Below are positions 54,651-64,000 of a DNA stretch of 64,000 nucleotides, piece after piece (position 1 is the stretch's first letter; each line of letters begins with the position of its first letter). The DNA comes from Roseibaca sp. Y0-43. Its GTDB lineage: Bacteria > Pseudomonadota > Alphaproteobacteria > Rhodobacterales > Rhodobacteraceae. The position numbers were made by a program, and so were the translations under genes. The stretch spans positions 36,350 to 100,349 of the forward strand of contig NZ_JAFMPR010000011.1 of NCBI RefSeq assembly GCF_020667835.1, in the 5' to 3' direction. A model generated the notes under the pieces. It ran no database searches. It was not told the origin of the DNA and saw only the letters and a program-made list of their open reading frames with translations.

Positions 54651-55985
54651 ATGATGAAAAGATTTGTTCTGGCAAGCCTCGGCGGTATCATCGGCGGCGT
54701 TGTGATCGCGACGCAGGTGACGGGCCCGCTGATGGCGCAGGAACGCGCGCAGACGACCGATGTCTATGAGCAGCTTGACCTGTTCGGCAACGTGTTCGAG
54801 CGCATCCGCGGCCAATATGTCGAAGAGGTAGACACCTCTGAGCTGATCGCCGCCGCGATCAACGGGATGCTGACCTCGCTCGACCCGCATTCCAGCTACC
54901 TGCCGCCCGAGGATTTCGACGATATGCGCACCCAGACGCGCGGGTCTTTCGGGGGGCTGGGCATAGAGGTGACGCAGGAAGAAGGTTTCATCAAGGTTGT
55001 CACGCCCATGGATGACACCCCCGCCGATCTGGCGGGCGTGGAACCGGGCGACCTGATTACCCATGTCGATGGCGAGCCGCTTCTGGGCCTGACCCTGTCC
55101 GAGGCGGTCGAGATGATGCGCGGCCCGGTCGGGTCCGAGATCATCGTGACCATCGTGCGCGAAGGCGTGTCCGAACCCTTCGATCTGTCGATCATCCGCG
55201 ACACGATCCGCCTGCAAGCCGTGCGCGTGCGCACCGAGGGCGACACGGTCATCCTGCGCCTGACCACATTTAACGAACAAACCTATCCCAACCTGCGCGA
55301 CGGGCTGGCCGACGCCGTGGAAGAGCTGGGCGGCATCGACAATCTGGGCGGTGTCGTGCTGGACTTGCGCAACAATCCCGGCGGTTTGCTGACGCAGGCC
55401 GTCAGCGTGTCGGACGCGTTCCTCGAACAGGGCGAGATCGTCTCGACCCGTGGCCGCGCCGAGGGCGAAGGCGACCGCTACAATGCCCAAGAGGGCGACC
55501 TGATCGAGGGCAAGCCGTTGGTGGTCCTGATCAATGGCGGCTCTGCATCGGCGTCCGAGATCGTGGCGGGCGCGTTGCAGGACCATCGCCGCGCGATCAT
55601 CGTGGGCACCCGCAGCTTCGGCAAAGGGTCGGTGCAGACGGTCATGCCCCTGCGCGGCGACGGCGCGATCCGCCTGACCACCTCGCGCTATTACACGCCT
55701 TCGGGGCGGTCGATTCAGGCGCTGGGCGTGTCGCCCGACATCGTGGTCGAGCAGCCCATGCGCGCCCCCATTGAAGAGGCCGAGGACACCCAGCGCCCGC
55801 AACGCTCCGAAGCCGATCTGCGCGGGCGCCTGGACAATGGCGACAACCTGTCCGAGGAAGAGCAGCGCCAGATGGAAGAAGAACGCGAGCGCGCCGAAGA
55901 GGTGGCCCGCCTGCGGGAAGAAGACTACCAACTGGCCTATGCGCTCGACATCTTGCGCGGGCTGACCGCGCTGAACGGGCAGTAA
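54651..55985 (+). CDS. ctpA: Carboxy-terminal processing protease (S41)
   Basis: This 444-residue periplasmic protease has a signal anchor ([20 protein letters not shown]) and [23 protein letters not shown] domain (about 100-185) includes [17 protein letters not shown] and [16 protein letters not shown]. The catalytic part has [27 protein letters not shown] with the serine near residue 300, and [12 protein letters not shown] with Lys325. The start is ATGATG; the second ATG is also possible. Downstream of envC, it probably processes cell-envelope proteins. Confidence 0.93.
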   Translation: MMKRFVLASLGGIIGGVVIATQVTGPLMAQERAQTTDVYEQLDLFGNVFERIRGQYVEEVDTSELIAAAINGMLTSLDPHSSYLPPEDFDDMRTQTRGSFGGLGIEVTQEEGFIKVVTPMDDTPADLAGVEPGDLITHVDGEPLLGLTLSEAVEMMRGPVGSEIIVTIVREGVSEPFDLSIIRDTIRLQAVRVRTEGDTVILRLTTFNEQTYPNLRDGLADAVEELGGIDNLGGVVLDLRNNPGGLLTQAVSVSDAFLEQGEIVSTRGRAEGEGDRYNAQEGDLIEGKPLVVLINGGSASASEIVAGALQDHRRAIIVGTRSFGKGSVQTVMPLRGDGAIRLTTSRYYTPSGRSIQALGVSPDIVVEQPMRAPIEEAEDTQRPQRSEADLRGRLDNGDNLSEEEQRQMEEERERAEEVARLREEDYQLAYALDILRGLTALNGQ

Positions 55986-55989
55986 CGCG

Positions 55990-56475
55990 ATGACGCCCAA
56001 GCAGATCGCGGCGCTGCCCTATCGGCCTTGCGTGGGGGTGATGCTTATCAACGCGCAGGGCTGGATATTCGGCGCGCAGCGGCTGGATAGCGACAGCCCG
56101 GCCTGGCAAATGCCCCAAGGTGGCATCGACGACGGCGAAAACCCCGGTCTGGCCGCGCTGCGCGAGCTGGAAGAGGAAATCTCTGTCACGCCCGACCTGG
56201 TCGCGCCCTTGGCGGAAACGCCGGATTGGCTGCATTACGACCTGCCGCCAGAGCTGCTGGGCAAGGTCTGGGGCGGCAAGTATCGCGGCCAGAAACAGCG
56301 CTGGTTCCTGATGCGCTACCTTGGCCGCGACGACCAGATCGACCTCGCCACGGAACACCCGGAATTTCGCTATTGGCGCTGGCAAACCGCTGACCAGATG
56401 CTGGCAGAGATCGTGCCCTTCAAGCGCGACATCTACGCCGCCGTGATCGACGAATTCCGCGACTGGCTGGCCTGA
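55990..56475 (+). CDS. rppH: RNA pyrophosphohydrolase
   Basis: This 161-residue NUDIX enzyme removes pyrophosphate from 5' ends of mRNA, starting decay. It begins [23 protein letters not shown] and has [28 protein letters not shown], the RppH/NudH form of the NUDIX box, with [16 protein letters not shown] later. It starts 4 bases after ctpA, so it is the last gene of the gpmI-envC-ctpA-rppH run. Confidence 0.94.
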   Translation: MTPKQIAALPYRPCVGVMLINAQGWIFGAQRLDSDSPAWQMPQGGIDDGENPGLAALRELEEEISVTPDLVAPLAETPDWLHYDLPPELLGKVWGGKYRGQKQRWFLMRYLGRDDQIDLATEHPEFRYWRWQTADQMLAEIVPFKRDIYAAVIDEFRDWLA

Positions 56476-56494
56476 GCGGCCCAAGCACAACCAC

Positions 56495-56584
56495 CCGCGC
56501 CGACCGCGCCAGCGGCAAGGCCCCGGGTCAAGCCCGGGGCGCGTGTCACAGGGCCCACCCGCCCCGGGCTTGACCCGGGGCCTT
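56495..56584. repeat. Paired inverted copies of the palindromic repeat (copy 2)
   Basis: The 47-bp unit seen at 35124-35170 occurs at 56495-56541, with palindrome GCCCCGGG-TCAAG-CCCGGGGC. After about 20 bases a second palindrome follows at 56561-56581 (GCCCCGGG-CTTGA-CCCGGGGC), and it is the reverse complement of the first including the flanking CAAGG/CCTTG. The pair lies between the convergent rppH and priA genes, and could fold as two hairpins or one large cruciform. Confidence 0.75.
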
Positions 56585-56610
56585 GCGGTCAACTGCGCCG
56601 GTGCCGCCCG

Positions 56611-58803
56611 TCAATAGAAACTCTGCGGATCAATATCTATGGCCAGCCGCATCTTGGCCCCCAGCTTGTGCGGGCGGACCCAGTCGCGCAAAGCGGCTTG
56701 CAAGGGCGCGCCCTTCGCGGCTTTGACCAGCAGACGCACACGGTGCTGTCCGCGAATGCGTGCAATCGGCGCGGGGGCAGGGCCGAAAACCTGTGCACCG
56801 ATGCGGCGCAGGGGCGCATCACCCCGCGCCAGCGCCTCGCCCAAGGCGAAAAGCGGCTCCATCTCTGGCCCAGACAGGATGATCCCGGCCAAGCGCCCAT
56901 AGGGCGGCATCCCCAGCGCGCGGCGGGCCTCGGCCTCTGCCTGCCAGAAGGCTTCCTCGTCGCCCGACAGGATCGCGCGGATCACGGGGTGCTCGGGCTG
57001 GCTGGTCTGGATCAGCGCGCGGCCCGGCTTGTCGGCACGCCCCGCGCGGCCCGCCACCTGCCGCGTCAGTTGGAACACCCGTTCGGCCGCCCGCAGGTCC
57101 GACCCAGACAGCCCCAGATCCGCGTCGATCACGCCCACAAGCGTCAGCAGCGGAAAGTTATGCCCCTTGGCCACGATCTGCGTGCCGATGATGATGTCCG
57201 CGCCGCCCGCCGCGATCTCCTCTATCTGGGCTTTCAGCGCGCGGGCCGACCCGAACAGGTCCGACGACAGCACCGCCACACGTGCGTCGGGCCAGAGCGC
57301 GCGAGCCTCTTCCTCCAGCCGTTCCACGCCGGGGCCGACGGGGGCCATGCGGTCTTCGGCCCCGCATTCGGGGCATGTGGTGGGAATGGGCGCAGTTGCC
57401 CCGCATTGGTGGCAGACAAGGCGTTGCAAGAAGCGGTGCTCGACCATGCGCGCGTCGCAATCGGCACAGGCAATCTGGTGGCCGCAGGCGCGGCACATGG
57501 TCAGCGGCGCATAGCCGCGCCGGTTCAGGAACAAGAGCGCCTGTTCGCCAGCCGCCAGCCGCGCCGTGACCGCCGCTTGCAGGGCGGGCGAAACCCAGCG
57601 GTTCGCGGGCAGGTCTTGGCTGCGCAGGTCGATGGCGGCCATGTCGGGCAGCGTGTTCGGCCCGAACCGTGTGCTCAGGTCCAGCCGGGTGTATTTGCCG
57701 GCCTCGGCATTGGCCCAACTCTCTAGGCTGGGGGTGGCAGAGGCCAGCACCACCTGCGCCCCGTTCAACGCGCCGCGCAGCACCGCCATGTCACGGGCGT
57801 TGTAGAACACGCCCTCTTCCTGCTTGTAGGATGTGTCATGTTCTTCATCGACCACGATCAGCCCAAGGTTCTGGAAGGGCAGGAACAGGGCAGAGCGCGC
57901 GCCCACGACCATCTGCGCATTGCCTTGGCCGATCATGCGCCACAGGCGGCGGCGCTCGGCTTGGGTCACGCCCGAATGCCATTCGGCGGGTTTCGCGCCG
58001 AAGCGTTTTTCCACCCGCGCGATGAACTCGGCCGAAAGCGCGATTTCCGGCAACAGGACCAAGGCTTGCCGCCCGGTGCGCAAGGTGTCGGCCACGGCTT
58101 CCAGATATACTTCGGTCTTGCCCGACCCGGTCACGCCTTTCAAAAGCCATGTGCCATAGCCGCCCCGGCCCTTGCGCAAGGCGTCCGCCGCGCGGGCCTG
58201 ATCGGCTGACAGCGTGGGGCCGGGGCGCGCGGGGTCGAGGCGCGGGAAGGGTTGGTCGCGCGGGGCGTCGCGCTCTGCCAAGGCACCCGCCGCGACCAGC
58301 CCCCGCACCACGCTTGTGCCCACGCCCGCGGCCCCGGCCAATTCGCCGGGCGACAGGCCCGCGCCGCCGAACTCGTCCAGCGCGGCCAAGACGCGGGCGC
58401 GGGCGTCGGTCATGCGCTCTGGTAGGCCATCGCCGCGAAACAGCAGCTTGCGCGTGACCGGCCCATCGGCCAGCCCCGGCACGCGGGTCGCCAGCCGCAA
58501 AACCATGGGCAGTTGCGTCAGCGTATAATCGGCCAGCCGCGTCAGGAATTCCCGCAGCTCTGCCCGCATGGGAGCTGCATCCAGCACGCGGATGACCTGC
58601 CGCAGCTTGGCGCGGTCGAACCGACCCTCTGCTGCCCCCCAAACCACGCCCACCACGCGGCGCGGCCCCAGTGGCACCTGCACGAACGCGCCCAGCCAGC
58701 AGCCCCCTTCCGGCGCGCGGTAATCCAGCACGCGGCCCAGCGGCTCTGCGGTCAGAACCCCGCAGGGTGTCCCTTCGTCAAAGAATTCGGGCGTGTCCGA
58801 CAT
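56611..58803 (-). CDS. priA: Primosomal protein N' (replication restart helicase)
   Basis: This 730-residue superfamily 2 helicase reloads the replisome at stalled forks. The 3'-end-binding domain is N-terminal (about 1-110), followed by a winged helix. Helicase motifs include LLKGVTGSGKTEVYLEAVA (Walker A), LIVVDEEHDTSYKQEE (DEAH-like) and LASATPSLESW. Between the helicase lobes, zinc-binding cysteines occur in CRACGHQIACADCDARM, CHQCGATAPIPTTCPECGAED. It is monocistronic, separated from rppH by the paired palindromes. Confidence 0.95.
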   Translation of the reverse strand: MSDTPEFFDEGTPCGVLTAEPLGRVLDYRAPEGGCWLGAFVQVPLGPRRVVGVVWGAAEGRFDRAKLRQVIRVLDAAPMRAELREFLTRLADYTLTQLPMVLRLATRVPGLADGPVTRKLLFRGDGLPERMTDARARVLAALDEFGGAGLSPGELAGAAGVGTSVVRGLVAAGALAERDAPRDQPFPRLDPARPGPTLSADQARAADALRKGRGGYGTWLLKGVTGSGKTEVYLEAVADTLRTGRQALVLLPEIALSAEFIARVEKRFGAKPAEWHSGVTQAERRRLWRMIGQGNAQMVVGARSALFLPFQNLGLIVVDEEHDTSYKQEEGVFYNARDMAVLRGALNGAQVVLASATPSLESWANAEAGKYTRLDLSTRFGPNTLPDMAAIDLRSQDLPANRWVSPALQAAVTARLAAGEQALLFLNRRGYAPLTMCRACGHQIACADCDARMVEHRFLQRLVCHQCGATAPIPTTCPECGAEDRMAPVGPGVERLEEEARALWPDARVAVLSSDLFGSARALKAQIEEIAAGGADIIIGTQIVAKGHNFPLLTLVGVIDADLGLSGSDLRAAERVFQLTRQVAGRAGRADKPGRALIQTSQPEHPVIRAILSGDEEAFWQAEAEARRALGMPPYGRLAGIILSGPEMEPLFALGEALARGDAPLRRIGAQVFGPAPAPIARIRGQHRVRLLVKAAKGAPLQAALRDWVRPHKLGAKMRLAIDIDPQSFY

Positions 58804-58881
58804 GGGTTTAGGGGTTCCGCAAGTTTGCGCTATCAGCTATGACGCCACCGGAAACAGGTCGCAAGCCGAAGGGGGATGAAA

Positions 58882-59535
58882 ATGAAATTCTTTGTCGATA
58901 GCGCCGATGTCGCTGCAATCCGCGAGTTGAACGAGCTGGGCATGGTGGACGGGGTGACGACGAACCCCTCTATCATCCTGAAATCGGGCCGCGACATTCT
59001 GGAGGTCACGCGCGAGATTTGCGAGATCGTGGACGGCCCCGTCTCTGCCGAAGTGGTCGCACTCGACGCCGACGCCATGATCGCCGAGGGGCGCAAGCTG
59101 GCAGAGATCGCGCCCAACATCACCGTCAAGCTGCCGCTGACATGGGACGGGCTGAAAGCCTGCAAGGTGCTGTCGGGCGAAGGCAAGATGGTCAATGTCA
59201 CGCTGTGCTTTTCCGCCAACCAGGCGCTTCTGGCCGCGAAAGCGGGCGCGACCTTCATCTCGCCCTTCATCGGGCGGCTGGATGACATCGCGCTGGATGG
59301 TTGCGAGCTGATCGAGGACATCCGCACGATCTACGACAATTACGGGTTTGAAACGCAGATCCTCGCGGCCTCTATCCGGTCGGTCAACCATGTGCTGGAC
59401 GTGGCCCGCATCGGGGCAGACGTGATGACCGCCCCGCCCGAGGTGATCCGCAAACTGGCCAGCCACCCGCTGACCGATGCAGGTCTGGCACAATTTATGA
59501 AAGATTGGGAAAAAACAGGTCAAAAAATCCTGTAA
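58882..59535 (+). CDS. fsa: Fructose-6-phosphate aldolase / transaldolase family
   Basis: This 217-residue small transaldolase-family enzyme begins [32 protein letters not shown]. The Schiff-base lysine is in [17 protein letters not shown], followed by [31 protein letters not shown]. Short members act either as fructose-6-phosphate aldolase or as transaldolase. Sequence alone does not separate them. The start at 58882 is chosen over an ATG at 58876, which lies too close to the GAAGGGGG ribosome site. Confidence 0.9.
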   Translation: MKFFVDSADVAAIRELNELGMVDGVTTNPSIILKSGRDILEVTREICEIVDGPVSAEVVALDADAMIAEGRKLAEIAPNITVKLPLTWDGLKACKVLSGEGKMVNVTLCFSANQALLAAKAGATFISPFIGRLDDIALDGCELIEDIRTIYDNYGFETQILAASIRSVNHVLDVARIGADVMTAPPEVIRKLASHPLTDAGLAQFMKDWEKTGQKIL

Positions 59536-59592
59536 CCTTGCTATAGTCCGCCAAAGAACACGAAAAAGCAGCAGTCAACGGACAGGCAAACC

Positions 59593-60302
59593 ATGTCATC
59601 AGCGGCCATTGGCGCAGAGCTGGATCAGCTTCGCGCCCAAATTCTGTCGGACCCGGCCCTCATTCTGGACGACAAGGACGTGATGCGCGCCCTTGTCGCC
59701 GCATCCGAGCGCGAGATGGGCAGCAATATCGTGGACCTGCGCGGTCTGGCGATGGAGCGGCTGGAAGCGCGGCTGGACCGGCTGGAAGAAACCCACCGCG
59801 CGGTGATTGCCGCCGCCTATGAAAACCTGTCGGGCACCAACCAGGTGCACCGTGCCATCCTGCGGATGCTGGACCCCACCCAGTTCGAAGATTTCCTGCG
59901 CAACCTTGGCACCGACGTGGCAGAGATCTTGCGCGTGGACGCTATCAAGCTGGTGCTGGAAAGCCCCGAAGCCGGCCCCGATCCGGCGCTGGAGCGTATT
60001 TCCGACGTGCTGGTCGTGGTAGAGCCGGGTTTCATGGAAGACTATGTCAACATGGGACAGGCACCGACCACGCGGCAGGTGATCCTGCGCCAGACCGTGC
60101 CCGCGACCACGCGGCTTTATGGGCCGCGCGCAGCCGATTTGCGCTCGGAAGCGTGCCTGCGGCTGGATCTGGGTTCGCAGCGCATGGGCGGGATGCTGGT
60201 CATGGCGTCCGACAACCCGCATACGTTCAAGCCGGGGCAGGGCACCGACCTTTTGTCCTTCTTCGCGGGCATATTCGAGCGGTCCATGCGGCGCTGGCTG
60301 GC

Positions 60303-60306
<4 letters not shown>
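59593..60306 (+). CDS. DUF484 family protein
   Basis: This 237-residue protein has an N-terminal helical part with ILDDKDVMRALVAASEREMGSNIVDLRGLAMERLEARLDRLEETHRAVI. A GAF-like C-terminal domain (about 85-230) includes DAIKLVLESP and MGGMLVMASDNPHTFKPGQGTDLLSFFAGIFERSMRRWL. Function unknown. It overlaps xerC by four bases (ATGA); DUF484 next to xerC is common in proteobacteria. Confidence 0.88.
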
Positions 60307-61244
<938 letters not shown>

Positions 61245-61262
61245 CCCGAAAAAGGCCCGCCC

Positions 61263-61952
61263 GTGCTGCTAACGCTCAAAGCCTATTCCGTGCATCTGTT
61301 CACCGCCACCGGCGCGGTGTTCGCGATGCTTGCCCTGCTGGAAGCGGCCAAGGGCGATTGGGCGATGATGTTCCTGTGGCTGGTCGTGGCCTTCATCGTC
61401 GATGGCATAGACGGCCCCTTGGCGCGGCGTTACCACGTCAAGAAAAACGCCCAGATCATTGACGGCGTGCTTCTGGACCTGATTATCGACTACCTGACCT
61501 ATGTGTTTATCCCGGCCTTCGCTCTGTTCCAGTCGGACCTTTTGCCGGGCTGGACAGGTTGGGTCGCGATCATCGCGATCACTTTCACCTCGGCGCTCTA
61601 TTTCGCCGATACGCGGATGAAAACGACCGATAACAGCTTTCAGGGCTTTCCCGGCTGCTGGAACATGGCGGCGCTGGTGTTCTTCGCGGTGCAACCTTCG
61701 GCCGGGGTGATCCTGGCGGCGGTGGTGTTCCTGGCGGTCGCCATGTTCACCAAGCTGAAATTCATCCACCCCGTGCGCACCCAGCGCTGGCGCACGCTGT
61801 CGCTGCCCGTGGCGCTGGTCTGGACGGCACTCGCCGGTTGGGCGGCATGGGAAGGGTTTGCGCAGCCGGACATGGTGACATGGGGGCTGGTGGCGACCTC
61901 GGTTTACCTGATGTCGGTCGGCATTGTGCAACAACTGATCCCGGCGCGCTAA
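61263..61952 (+). CDS. pcs: Phosphatidylcholine synthase
   Basis: This 229-residue CDP-alcohol phosphatidyltransferase has about eight hydrophobic segments. The active-site motif is DGIDGPLARRYHVKKNAQIIDGVLLDLIIDYLTYVF, matching DGxxARxxx8GxxxDxxxD. FADTRMKTTDNSFQGFPGCWNM is typical of bacterial phosphatidylcholine synthase, which joins choline directly to CDP-diacylglycerol. The gene lies 18 bases after xerC. Phosphatidylcholine is a common lipid in Rhodobacteraceae. Confidence 0.9.
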   Translation: MLLTLKAYSVHLFTATGAVFAMLALLEAAKGDWAMMFLWLVVAFIVDGIDGPLARRYHVKKNAQIIDGVLLDLIIDYLTYVFIPAFALFQSDLLPGWTGWVAIIAITFTSALYFADTRMKTTDNSFQGFPGCWNMAALVFFAVQPSAGVILAAVVFLAVAMFTKLKFIHPVRTQRWRTLSLPVALVWTALAGWAAWEGFAQPDMVTWGLVATSVYLMSVGIVQQLIPAR

Positions 61953-62023
61953 AGGCATTCGCACTTGCGGCATACCCTGCGCGGTGCCTATGTTAGCGCC
62001 ATAGGTTACAGGAGCAGCGCGCC

Positions 62024-62899
62024 ATGGAGATCAAGACAGTCGGCATCGTGGGGGCAGGCCAGATGGGCAGCGGCATCGCCCATGTCTTCGCGCTGTCGGG
62101 GCATGACGTGGTGCTGAGCGACATGTCGTCCGATGCGCTGTCGAAAGCGGTGGCGCTGATTGATCGCAACATTGACCGGCAAGTGGCCAAGGGCAAGGTC
62201 AGCGCCGAGGACAAGGCGGCTGCAATGGCGCGCATCCGCACCACCACGAAGCTGTCCGACCTTGGCCCAACCGACCTGATCGTCGAGGCCGCGACCGAGC
62301 GCGAATCCGTCAAGGCCGCGATCTTCGAAGACCTTCTGCCGCATATCCAGCCGCATACGATCCTGACCTCGAACACCTCGTCCATTTCCATCACGCGCCT
62401 TGGCGCGCGCACCGACCGGCCCGAGAAGTTCATGGGCCTGCATTTCATGAACCCGGTGCCGGTGATGCAACTGGTCGAGCTGATTCGCGGCATTGCGACG
62501 GATGAGGCGACCTATAAAACCCTGCTGGGCGTGGTGGAAAAGCTGGGCAAAACGGCGGCGAGTGCCGAGGATTTCCCGGCCTTCATCGTCAACCGCATCC
62601 TGGTGCCGATGATAAACGAGGCGGTGTATACGCTCTATGAAGGTGTGGGGTCGGTGAAGTCGATCGACGAGTCGCTGAAACTGGGCGCGAACCACCCGAT
62701 GGGGCCGCTGGAACTGGCGGATTTCATCGGGCTGGATACCTGTCTGGCGATCATGAACGTGCTGCATGACGGGTTGGCGGATACCAAGTATCGGCCTTGC
62801 CCGCTGCTGGTGAAATATGTCGAAGCGGGCTGGCTGGGGCGCAAGACGCAACGGGGGTTCTACGACTACCGGGGCGAGGTGCCTGTGCCGACCCGTTAA
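62024..62899 (+). CDS. hbdA: 3-hydroxybutyryl-CoA dehydrogenase
   Basis: This 291-residue NAD(P)-dependent enzyme has the dinucleotide motif GIVGAGQMGSGIAHVFALSGHDV. It also has ILTSNTSSISITRLGARTDRPEKFMGLHFMNPVPVMQLVELI with the catalytic His and Glu region, and ends GRKTQRGFYDY. It interconverts acetoacetyl-CoA and 3-hydroxybutyryl-CoA, a step in polyhydroxybutyrate and ethylmalonyl-CoA pathway metabolism. An AGGAG ribosome site precedes the ATG. A T-tailed hairpin lies about 100 bases downstream. Confidence 0.92.
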   Translation: MEIKTVGIVGAGQMGSGIAHVFALSGHDVVLSDMSSDALSKAVALIDRNIDRQVAKGKVSAEDKAAAMARIRTTTKLSDLGPTDLIVEAATERESVKAAIFEDLLPHIQPHTILTSNTSSISITRLGARTDRPEKFMGLHFMNPVPVMQLVELIRGIATDEATYKTLLGVVEKLGKTAASAEDFPAFIVNRILVPMINEAVYTLYEGVGSVKSIDESLKLGANHPMGPLELADFIGLDTCLAIMNVLHDGLADTKYRPCPLLVKYVEAGWLGRKTQRGFYDYRGEVPVPTR

Positions 62900-62995
62900 G
62901 GGGGCGTCAGGCTGTTTCACGTGAAACGGTAAGGCGTTGATTTTATTTGTAAATAATTGGTTTGCGCGGCGTGCGGTGGGGTTACTTTGGGCTGC

Positions 62996-63020
62996 GCCCC
63001 GGACGTGATCCGGGGCTTTT
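62996..63020 (+). terminator. Palindrome with T run, probable hbdA terminator
   Basis: GCCCCGGA and TCCGGGGC flank a 5-base loop (CGTGA) and are followed by TTTT on the plus strand. The arms equal those of the family of intergenic palindromes. Confidence 0.65.
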
Positions 63021-63043
63021 GCCTTGGCGCGACTGGCTAAGAG

Positions 63044-63064
63044 GCCCCGGATCAGGTCCGGGGC
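63044..63064. repeat. Palindromic repeat GCCCCGGA-TCAGG-TCCGGGGC
   Basis: Identical in arms and spacer to the copies at 19603-19623 and 63154-63174, with the same flanking AG on the left and GCG on the right in the nearest copies. Confidence 0.75.
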
Positions 63065-63099
63065 GCGGTGCGTGTTTTGGCGCAACGCTTGCACAGATC

Positions 63100-63126
63100 G
63101 CCCCGCTCCGGACTTGAACCGGGGCC
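63100..63126. repeat. Imperfect palindrome of the GCCCCGG family
   Basis: GCCCCG at the left and CGGGGC at the right enclose CTCCGGACTTGAAC, an interrupted variant of the palindrome in opposite orientation to its neighbours. Confidence 0.5.
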
Positions 63127-63153
63127 TCGATCCGTGGAGCGCTTAGCTTAGAG

Positions 63154-63174
63154 GCCCCGGATCAGGTCCGGGGC
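63154..63174. repeat. Palindromic repeat GCCCCGGA-TCAGG-TCCGGGGC
   Basis: Third exact copy of the unit, 110 bases after the copy at 63044. Confidence 0.75.
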
Positions 63175-63393
63175 GTGGGGTGTTTGGGGCCGCTGCACCG
63201 CGCAAGGGATGCGCAAAGCCGGGTAAGGGGCGTCGCGCGCGGTGGCGCTGCGCGGGTGGAGCGGGCGCGCTTTATGGCGGCCATGTCCGAAAGACGGGGG
63301 AGCGGTGCGCAGGTGGAAGCCAAAGCGCCGCCGCTCGGGGGCGCGACGGCGCTTGCGCGGCGGGCCTAACGGCCCTTGATTCCGCGCCTTAGG

Positions 63394-63852
63394 CTAAGGT
63401 TTTTCCATATATTTTTTTACCGACGGCTGAAAATTTTCTAAATGACGTGCTGCCCAGTCAGAGGCTTCTTTTCTTTCTTCGTCTGATTTGAAAAAGTCCA
63501 CTGGCAAGTAACCTGCATCACGAAATAAGTGATAGTTCGTCAAACGTCCAAAGAAAAACTGCACTAAGAATAGAGAAATAATAATTTTGTAGACTAGTTC
63601 ATTTTCTGTAAATATGTCTAGTACACCCATTAGAAAGTTTGGCCTTGCTTCTGAGCTTAATAATATCGCGACGAAAAGCAAAATGTATATTCCTGTAGTG
63701 GTTATCTCACCTTCCATCGCTTTAGCTTGCGATTTTTCCCATTCATCTATTCGATTTGACATCTCACCTTTCGAGTTTTTGAAGGCATATTTTTTGGCGA
63801 TTTCTACGCTCACACGACCAGATTTCTCTCTGTCGTTTAGGGCGCGAAACAC
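63394..63852 (-). CDS. Hypothetical AT-rich membrane protein
   Basis: This 152-residue protein uses a GTG start and has a base composition far lower in GC than the rest of the window. Two hydrophobic segments are visible: TTTGIYILLFVAILLS and YKIIISLFLVQFFFGRL. The N-terminal part is charged (ALNDREKSGRVSVEIAKKYAF) and the C-terminal tail contains KSDEERKEASDWAARHLENF. I do not recognise the family. The same frame stays open upstream to an in-frame TGA at 63925-63927, so the gene may once have been longer or may start at a non-ATG codon. The composition suggests horizontal acquisition. Confidence 0.55.
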   Translation of the reverse strand: MFRALNDREKSGRVSVEIAKKYAFKNSKGEMSNRIDEWEKSQAKAMEGEITTTGIYILLFVAILLSSEARPNFLMGVLDIFTENELVYKIIISLFLVQFFFGRLTNYHLFRDAGYLPVDFFKSDEERKEASDWAARHLENFQPSVKKYMEKP

Positions 63853-63924
63853 TGGGACTCCAGAGACCTTGATTCGATCACTGACAATGCGCCTTATGCC
63901 ATCAACAGGGCAATCGCGTTTGGC

Positions 63925-63999
63925 TCATCTCTCTGGGGCCGGCGCTTTCAAGCCATTGAGAATGCTGCGTAAGAACCCCTCATCCCACCCCGCGCGCTT
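63925..63999 (-). CDS. 3' fragment of an unidentified ORF at the window edge
   Basis: On the minus strand 24 codons ending in TGA are visible, reading WDEGFLRSILNG then LKAPAPER. The coding frame is GC-rich, unlike the adjacent AT-rich gene, and lies in the same frame as it, separated by the TGA and about 24 codons. The protein cannot be identified from this piece; the rest lies outside the window. Confidence 0.35.
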   Translation of the reverse strand, partial: KRAGWDEGFLRSILNGLKAPAPER

Positions 64000-64000
64000 G

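Larger units (their letters stand above)
62900..63393. other. 494-bp gene-free interval with palindromes
   Basis: After hbdA there is a short stretch with TTTCACGTGAAACG (a GTTTCACGTGAAAC-like palindrome at 62924-62936), then an AT-rich piece and at least four GCCCCGG-type palindromes. From 63180 to 63393 the DNA is very GC-rich with two short overlapping open frames whose conceptual products are low-complexity and lack ribosome sites; I regard them as non-coding. Confidence 0.7.

Noticed and set aside
63175..63392. Two short plus-strand ORFs of 64 and 70 codons
   Set aside because: They overlap in different frames, are low-complexity Ala/Arg/Gly-rich and have no ribosome site.

Overview
The window is GC-rich DNA of an alphaproteobacterium, most likely a member of the Rhodobacteraceae/Roseobacter group. 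The evidence is the five-gene F0 cluster atpI-B-E-b'-b, the HDAC-xseB-ispA-dxs row, phosphatidylcholine synthase (pcs), DUF484-xerC, gpmI-envC-ctpA-rppH, a TAXI-type TRAP transporter with DUF1850, and short palindromic repeats of the kind common in these genomes. Genes are tightly packed, with many ATGA/GTGA overlaps. I found no rRNA or tRNA gene, no CRISPR array and no intact insertion sequence.

Region 1-9.6 kb is the most distinctive part. A plus-strand operon runs serine-glyoxylate aminotransferase (5' truncated by the window), malyl-CoA lyase, malate-CoA ligase alpha and beta (mtkAB), a mesaconyl-C4-CoA hydratase-like protein and a class III CoA transferase of the mesaconyl-CoA C1-C4 transferase type. 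The first four are serine-cycle enzymes. The last two, with the lyase, are steps of the second half of the 3-hydroxypropionate bicycle. Together they suggest a hybrid route linking malyl-CoA, glyoxylate, mesaconyl-CoA, citramalyl-CoA, acetyl-CoA and pyruvate. A convergent minus-strand operon encodes an SCP-x-type thiolase, an AMP-dependent acyl-CoA ligase and a tandem PPC/DUF296 protein.

Region 9.7-25 kb holds HU, AMP nucleosidase, the HDAC-xseB-ispA-dxs isoprenoid operon, a YjhX-GNAT pair resembling E. coli yjhX-yjhQ, DUF1150-Hsp20 behind a heat-shock-like promoter, a DUF465 protein, purEK, an orphan ParA, a divergent Lrp-LysE pair, and a TAXI-DUF1850-TRAP operon with a convergent ArsR repressor.

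Region 25-39 kb holds the F0 genes with a recognisable promoter and terminator, a FadR/GntR regulator, an OmpA lipoprotein, an Ada-type methyltransferase, an MFS carrier, a def-def-fmt operon whose second deformylase has lost catalytic residues, a PatB-type lyase, a Tat-exported metallo-beta-lactamase-fold protein, an EEP-family hydrolase, a glutathionyl-hydroquinone reductase and an L,D-transpeptidase lipoprotein.

Region 39-51 kb has a bacterial voltage-gated sodium-channel homologue, an RNA methyltransferase, a VOC protein, an ABC exporter, cca, a CoA-type NUDIX hydrolase, hslO, a NUDIX-GNAT pair, a response regulator/SpoIIE phosphatase divergent from an Hpt protein, ilvA and a thioesterase. 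Region 51-63 kb has argG, gpmI-envC-ctpA-rppH, priA, a transaldolase-family aldolase, DUF484-xerC, pcs and 3-hydroxybutyryl-CoA dehydrogenase. The last 1.1 kb changes character: clustered palindromes, then an AT-rich membrane-protein gene and an ORF fragment, which look like acquired DNA.
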